Assembly: GCA_963923455.1 (NCBI GenBank)
Contig: CAWULT010000103.1
Location: 1 to 16,847, forward strand
DNA length: 16,847 bases
DNA from: CAWULT01 sp963923455
Lineage (GTDB): Bacteria > Acidobacteriota > Vicinamibacteria > Vicinamibacterales > UBA2999
Direction: 5' to 3'
The translations under genes were made by a program, and so were the position numbers. The notes below the pieces were generated by a model that had not been told where the DNA came from, searched no databases, and saw only the letters and a program-made list of their open reading frames with translations. How positions within the stretch are numbered: the stretch's first letter is position 1; the number at the start of each line of letters is the position of its first letter. Of the stretch, positions 12,580-16,847 are shown piece by piece.

Positions 12580-15074
12580 AGCGTGGCCAGCAGGTCGCGC
12601 TGGCGGCCGAGCCGCGACTCGCGCTCCCGCGCGAAGCGCTCGATGCCCTTCAGAATCGACGCCTGGTCGAGGTGCGCCTCGGCGATCACGTCCGGCTCGA
12701 GACCACCGGTGAGCCACTGATCGTCCCAGTCCGACGTCAGCGAGTACTCGTCGGTGAGCGGCCCCACGTCGCGCAGCGGCCACACCCGGCGCGTCCCGGT
12801 GCTGACGACCATCAGGTCGTAGTACGCCTCGGGCGGCAGCACCGACTGCCGGTACGCCTCGGGCTGGCGGTCGAACAGCTCCTCGCTGATCGCCGCGATC
12901 ACGCGGACGTTGATGCCGGCGGCCTCGAGCGTCGGCAGCACGTTGATCAGGTTGACCGTCGAGCTGGACCCGGTCGTGACGACGTAGCCGTGGCGCGGCC
13001 CCGGCGCGAAGTCGCGAATCAGGTAGAAGCCCTTGGCCGCCGCGCGCAGGTCGGTGTCGGCGAACGTGTTGCGATCGGCCACCGGGAAGTCCGGCCGCGC
13101 CACCTCGAGCGTGATGATGCCCACCTTCGGATCGCGGGCCGCGATCTCGGCCGCCGCGAAGTAGCCCGGCGCCACGTCGTTGTAGTCCCAGAAGCTCAGG
13201 TGAATCGTCTGTCCCCGCGGGAACAGCTTCCAGACCTGGGGCGCGAAGATGCCGAAGTGCGTCCGGCCGTCGGCCGCCGTCTCCGGCCCGGAGTGCCCCA
13301 CGAGGATGTGGAGCACGCCCATCCGGAACTTGCTGTCCTGGTTCTGCTGGCTCCACACGCGCGCGGGCGTGTACATCAAGGGCGTGAACGCCCCGTAGGT
13401 GCCGCTGATCGCCCAGACGCCGGAAAAAGCCTTCGGGTCGAGCGACAGGCTCTGGCTGACCAGGCCGATCGCCGTCGACACGTTGCCGGCCTCCTGGATC
13501 GCGGCTTTGATGCGGGTGCCGGCCGGGTTCGTCTCCGGGTCGTAGTGCCCCCAGAGGTTGCCGTGCTCCAGGTTGATCGACTCGGAGAGGTCTGCGGCGA
13601 TCGTCAGGAAGCGGTTGTTCGTGACGTGGTTCATCCACTTCAGGATTTCGGAGATGCCGCGCCTCGTGCCGGCCACCTCGCCCGCCTTCCGGAACAGCGT
13701 GATCGACACGTCCTTCGTGGCACCCGAGACCGGGTTGGTCACGGCCACCTTCTGCGGTTCGACGGGCAGGTTCGCCACGCGCAGCCGCTCGTCGAGGAAG
13801 GGGTTGCCCGCCCCGGACATCCGCAGCGGCAGGTCGTCGCGCAACGAGTCGCCGAGGGCGACGAGCCGGTCCGCGAGCCAGTCGCCGAGCCCCTTCTGCT
13901 CCAGCACCGACATCACGACGTCGATGTTGGTCTTGAACTGGATGAGCCGCTCCCGGGTGTCCTTCGGCGCACCCTCGCGGATGCCCTGGAACTGCACGCC
14001 GTAGCGGTCCTCGAAGGTCTTCGCCAGCGCGACGAAGTACGGCGAGTTCATCTTCTGGGCGTAGGGATGGCTCGGGTAGCCGACGAGCTGATGCTCGACG
14101 GGCACCGGCCAGTAGCCTTTCAGCGTCTTGCCGATCACGATCATGGGCCGGCGATCGGCCGGGTCCCACTGCTCCATCGTCCAGAGGGCGGCCACCACCT
14201 GGCCGTAGTCGTTGCCGTTCTCGATCGGGAAGACGTTCCAGCCGTACGACGTCCACTGGTCGATCAGGTTGTAGGCGGTGTACTGCGGGTCGATGACGCC
14301 GCCGATCAGCGCGTCGTCGATGCCCGCGTTGTTGTCGGAGAACATCACCCGGAGGCGCTTGCCGACCTTCATCGCCAGGGCCTGTGTCTTGAGCTCCTGG
14401 GCGTGGCCCTCGGTCATGGCGAACTCGCCTTCGAAGGCGATCACCTTGGGGCCGTCCAGGCCGGCACCGGCCACGTCCCAGAAGGCCGCCTTGCCCGCCG
14501 CCGCCGCGACGCCCACGCCCGAGGGGCCGCCGTTGACGTCGTTGGTCATGTCCGTGCTCTCGGCGTGGCCCGCGAGCGCCTTGATGCCGCGGGCCCGGGC
14601 CTGCGCGAAGAGCGGCAGATCCGCCAGCCCGTGCTCCTGCAGCAGCGTCTTCAACGGGGCCGCACCGCGCCGGAACCCGAGCGCGTCGATCGGCAGGATG
14701 GCCACGGCGGGGTCGGCGTAGTAGCGCCGGTCGCCCGTGGCCGTGAACTTCCGCTCGAGCGCCTGGCCCATGATCATCCAGAGCGCGTAGCACGTCGGGA
14801 TGCAGTGTCCGCCCGCCAGCATGAACTTGTCGCTGTACGGATGCTTGGGACGGCGATAGTCGAAGCGCAGGCCGCCGAAATCCGGCCCGGCCAGGTGTGT
14901 CGCCACGTTGTACGGGGTGTACGCCAGCGGCCCCCCGAAATGCCCCGTCTGCGCGTAGTTGCCGAGGAGCACCAGGGTCATGCAGGTCATGAACCCGACA
15001 TCCTCGAGGCGCTCGCGGTCGTAGGGAGCGGTCAGGGCTTCAACGGAAGACACGGTCCGGGACACAGTAGCCAA
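12576..15074 (-). CDS. Large transketolase-like thiamine diphosphate enzyme
   Basis: The product is 832 residues, against about 660 for a normal transketolase. Family landmarks in order: AGGHC (87-91), AGHAESTDMTNDVNGGPSGV (168-187), the diphosphate/metal site GEFAMTEG...DNN (216-249), DLSES (495-499), the catalytic Glu528 in AAIQEAGNVSTAIGL, and HSGPETAADGRTHFGI (594-609), which matches the transketolase H...DGxTH motif. The C-terminal domain starts near 695. Extra length lies mainly around 105-165 and 355-460. The GDG of the metal motif is changed to GEF, an Asp-to-Glu switch. Transketolases move two-carbon ketol units between sugars; the true substrates here are unknown. The start is TTG at 15074 (GGAGG at 15084-15088, 9 nt spacing). 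It is the last gene of a run with a beta-hydroxyacid dehydrogenase-like and a Gfo/Idh/MocA gene. It is cytoplasmic. Confidence 0.88.
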   Translation of the reverse strand: MATVSRTVSSVEALTAPYDRERLEDVGFMTCMTLVLLGNYAQTGHFGGPLAYTPYNVATHLAGPDFGGLRFDYRRPKHPYSDKFMLAGGHCIPTCYALWMIMGQALERKFTATGDRRYYADPAVAILPIDALGFRRGAAPLKTLLQEHGLADLPLFAQARARGIKALAGHAESTDMTNDVNGGPSGVGVAAAAGKAAFWDVAGAGLDGPKVIAFEGEFAMTEGHAQELKTQALAMKVGKRLRVMFSDNNAGIDDALIGGVIDPQYTAYNLIDQWTSYGWNVFPIENGNDYGQVVAALWTMEQWDPADRRPMIVIGKTLKGYWPVPVEHQLVGYPSHPYAQKMNSPYFVALAKTFEDRYGVQFQGIREGAPKDTRERLIQFKTNIDVVMSVLEQKGLGDWLADRLVALGDSLRDDLPLRMSGAGNPFLDERLRVANLPVEPQKVAVTNPVSGATKDVSITLFRKAGEVAGTRRGISEILKWMNHVTNNRFLTIAADLSESINLEHGNLWGHYDPETNPAGTRIKAAIQEAGNVSTAIGLVSQSLSLDPKAFSGVWAISGTYGAFTPLMYTPARVWSQQNQDSKFRMGVLHILVGHSGPETAADGRTHFGIFAPQVWKLFPRGQTIHLSFWDYNDVAPGYFAAAEIAARDPKVGIITLEVARPDFPVADRNTFADTDLRAAAKGFYLIRDFAPGPRHGYVVTTGSSSTVNLINVLPTLEAAGINVRVIAAISEELFDRQPEAYRQSVLPPEAYYDLMVVSTGTRRVWPLRDVGPLTDEYSLTSDWDDQWLTGGLEPDVIAEAHLDQASILKGIERFARERESRLGRQRDLLATL

Positions 15075-15083
15075 TCGGCGACA

Positions 15084-15088
15084 CCTCC
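15084..15088 (-). promoter_or_regulatory. Ribosome binding site supporting a TTG start
   Basis: GGAGG (within GGAGGTG) on the minus strand lies 9 nt before the TTG at 15074. Later in-frame GTG codons at 15065 and 15053 are too far from it. A nearby ATG (15090-15088) is out of frame. Confidence 0.55.
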
Positions 15089-15164
15089 ATCCGTTAGTCT
15101 ACCGGCACGAACGGGGTAATTGCGCGGAAAAACGCCGTCAAAGACGTTCCCGGTCCCGCCGCCG

Positions 15165-16046
15165 CTACTCCAGCCCGCTCGCGCGGGCCTGCTCGCGCGC
15201 GAGCACGGCCTGGTCACGGTCCGCATCGCCGTGCGCCACCGCGCCGAGCAGCCGATCCTTGTAGACGTTGTGGCTCGGCATCGGCACGCGGGCCAGATCG
15301 GCCGCGGCGGCGATCAGGCTGGCGTCCTTGAGGCCCACGGTGATCGGCGAGCCGACCTGATCGTAGCTCTCGTCCACCATCTTCTGGCCGTACACCTTGT
15401 ACGCCGTGGCGCCGAACAGGCCTTCGACCATGACGTCCTGGAAGACCTGCGGTACGACGTCGTACTTGCGGATCAGCGCAAAGCCCTCGGCCATCGCCAC
15501 CATCGCGCAGCCGAGCACCGCGTTGTTCGCCAGCTTGATCGCCGTGGCCGACTCCGGCTTCGGGCCGGCCGGAAAGATCCGGCGCCCGATCACCTCGAGC
15601 AGCGGCTGGCACCGCGCGACCGCGTCCGGCGGCCCGCCCGGCACGACGCCCAACTGGCCAGAGGCCGCCAGGTCGGGGCGCCCGAGCACCGGCGCGGCCA
15701 CCAGCGTCTGCCCGGCCTCGCGGTGTCCGGCTTCGAGCGCGCGGACCGTCGCCACGCCGTGCGTGCCCATCACCATGTGCACGGCGCCGTGTGGCATCGA
15801 GGCGACCAGACCGCCCGTGCCGAGCGTCACCGCGGTGACCGCGGCGTCCTCGACGAGCATGCTGACGACGACCTCCCGGCCGTCGCAGAGCTCGGCGACC
15901 GAGCCCGCAACCCGCGCGCCCGCGGAGGCGAACGGCGCGGTGGCCGCCGCCACGGCGTCGAAGACCACGAGTTCGTGGCCGGCATCCAGGATCCGGCGCG
16001 CCATGCCCGAGCCCATCCGGCCGAGTCCGATGAAGCCGACCTTCAT
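15165..16046 (-). CDS. 3-hydroxyisobutyrate dehydrogenase-like NAD(P)-dependent oxidoreductase
   Basis: The product is 293 residues, normal for the beta-hydroxyacid dehydrogenase family. It opens with the Rossmann motif MKVGFIGLGRMGSGMARRIL (1-20) and the NAD(P)-side strand VVFD (27-30). The substrate motif, usually DxPVSGG, is AAPVLGRPDLAASGQL (117-132). The catalytic Lys171 lies in AIKLANN (169-175), and VGLKDASL (237-244) is the C-terminal conserved site. The family oxidises beta-hydroxy acids such as 3-hydroxyisobutyrate, tartronate semialdehyde or 2-hydroxymethylglutarate. The altered substrate loop and a GTHG (94-97) instead of the usual Ser/Thr-rich turn mean the substrate should not be named. 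GAGGG lies 9 nt before the ATG at 16046. It follows the Gfo/Idh/MocA gene by 34 bp and precedes the transketolase-like gene by 90 bp, so an operon is likely. Confidence 0.9.
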   Translation of the reverse strand: MKVGFIGLGRMGSGMARRILDAGHELVVFDAVAAATAPFASAGARVAGSVAELCDGREVVVSMLVEDAAVTAVTLGTGGLVASMPHGAVHMVMGTHGVATVRALEAGHREAGQTLVAAPVLGRPDLAASGQLGVVPGGPPDAVARCQPLLEVIGRRIFPAGPKPESATAIKLANNAVLGCAMVAMAEGFALIRKYDVVPQVFQDVMVEGLFGATAYKVYGQKMVDESYDQVGSPITVGLKDASLIAAAADLARVPMPSHNVYKDRLLGAVAHGDADRDQAVLAREQARASGLE

Positions 16047-16080
16047 GTGTGCAGTCCCTCGAGAAGTTGCCACCGTATGT

Positions 16081-16847
16081 TCAGCCGACCTTGACGACCT
16101 GTCCCACGGCGGCCGACGTGACCACGGCTTCGGTGACGGCGGCGCCGTGCACCATTTCGCTCGTGGGAATCAGAAACGGGGTGCCCCCGTTGGCGGCCGC
16201 GGCGAACGCCTCGAGACAGCGGCGCGTCACGTCCTCGCGGGCCGCTTCCCAGACCTGCGCCTCGCCCTTGGCCGGCTGGAACTTGCACGTCCCGAACAGG
16301 CGCGTGCGGCGCTCCTCGGACGACGCCCCCGCCACGTGCGTCATCCCCTCGAGGCGCACCCAGCCCTTCGACCCGAACACCTGGAAGCTGAAGCCCGGGC
16401 CCGTCGCCGTCATCGTGCCCAGGTAGCCCGACGAGCCGTCCTTCATCCGGAACAGCATCGACGTCGTGTCGTCGCTGTCCACCGCCACCACCCGCCGGAA
16501 GCTCTGGCAGAACACCGTGTCGATCGGTCCGCTCAGGTCGATCATCCCGTCGATGGCGTGCACGCCCATCGGCGTCAGCCCCCCGCACGGCGTCTCATCC
16601 TTGTCCGCGCGCCACGCCTCCGGCTTCAGGAAGAGCGCGTTCGGGAAGGTCATCGTGGCCTCGATGTGCAGCACCGTCCCGAGCTCGCCGGAGCGGATCC
16701 GGTTGCGCAGCGCGGTCATCTCGGGATGGAAGCGCCGGTTGTAGCCCAGCCCCAGCGTCACGCCCGCCTGCTCGGTCGCGGCCACCGCCGCCTCCGCGTC
16801 CGCCTTCGTCAGCGCGAACGGCTTCTCGCAGAAGACGTGCTTGCCCG
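16081..16847 (-). CDS. Gfo/Idh/MocA-family oxidoreductase, N-terminus beyond window
   Basis: The last 254 residues are present; the frame runs off the right edge. The first visible residues, GKHVFCEKPFALT, hold the EKP motif of the family with its catalytic-site Lys. Then come GLGYNRRFHPEM, PCGGLTPMGVHAIDGMIDLS (the GG...G.H..D substrate motif), a beta-sheet domain with DDTTSMLFRMKDGSSGYLGT and FSFQVFGSKGWVRLEG, and a closing EMVHGAAVTEAVVTSAAVGQ helix. The N-terminal NAD(P) Rossmann domain is mostly missing from the window. The family oxidises or reduces sugars, inositols and other cyclic polyols. It is the first visible gene of the three-gene minus-strand run, so this operon may start with further genes to the right. 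Confidence 0.93.
   Translation of the reverse strand, partial: GKHVFCEKPFALTKADAEAAVAATEQAGVTLGLGYNRRFHPEMTALRNRIRSGELGTVLHIEATMTFPNALFLKPEAWRADKDETPCGGLTPMGVHAIDGMIDLSGPIDTVFCQSFRRVVAVDSDDTTSMLFRMKDGSSGYLGTMTATGPGFSFQVFGSKGWVRLEGMTHVAGASSEERRTRLFGTCKFQPAKGEAQVWEAAREDVTRRCLEAFAAAANGGTPFLIPTSEMVHGAAVTEAVVTSAAVGQVVKVG

Noticed and set aside
12672..15119. An 815-codon open frame on the plus strand opposite the transketolase-like gene
   Set aside because: The opposite strand has complete transketolase motifs, and this frame has low-complexity Arg/Val/His composition. It is a compositional shadow.
1..16847. Search for CRISPR repeats, tRNA or rRNA genes, insertion-sequence ends, toxin-antitoxin or phage genes
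   Set aside because: No periodic repeats, cloverleaf arms, transposase or phage motifs, or small paired toxin-like frames were found by reading both strands.

Overview
The window is about 16.8 kb of very GC-rich DNA that reads as the chromosome of a soil-type member of the Acidobacteriota, probably near the Vicinamibacteria. This placement is inferred from gene content: a secreted VWA protein of the type described as 'VWFA-related Acidobacterial domain', a PWGDPDLQG-type secreted protein, a DUF6152 protein, a short-motif PQQ dehydrogenase and a lipoprotein cyclase. I see no phage, insertion sequence, CRISPR array, rRNA or tRNA. Fifteen protein genes fill almost the whole window. The first and last run off its edges.

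Layout. (1) 1-2478, minus strand: a PQQ-dependent dehydrogenase (C-terminus off the left edge) and a Tat-exported FMN-dependent alpha-hydroxy-acid dehydrogenase that carries a CXXCH haem-c type motif. (2) 2663-3586, plus strand: the secreted VWA protein, divergent from the FMN gene. (3) 3650-10293, minus strand: eight genes in the order CAP-domain lipoprotein, family 2 glycosyltransferase, metallo-beta-lactamase-fold hydrolase, VOC protein, EamA transporter, DUF6152 protein, amidohydrolase and SnoaL/NTF2-like lipoprotein. The last two are coupled by a GTGA stop/start overlap. (4) 10506-12557, plus strand: a cyclase-family lipoprotein and the PWGDPDLQG-type protein. (5) 12576-16847, minus strand: a three-gene run of Gfo/Idh/MocA oxidoreductase (N-terminus off the right edge), 3-hydroxyisobutyrate-dehydrogenase-like oxidoreductase and an 832-residue transketolase-like thiamine diphosphate enzyme that starts at TTG.

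Ten of the fifteen products carry an N-terminal export or lipoprotein signal. The window therefore looks like part of a periplasmic oxidative and hydrolytic repertoire (PQQ and FMN dehydrogenases, amidohydrolase, metallo-hydrolase, cyclase) beside a cytoplasmic carbohydrate operon. No neighbouring gene names a substrate. The strongest items for a second look are the CXXCH motif in the flavoprotein, the DUF6152 protein whose predicted mature N-terminus is His-His, the altered metal motif in the transketolase-like enzyme with its two oxidoreductase partners, and the missing conserved residues in the PQQ dehydrogenase. No defence or mobile system was found.
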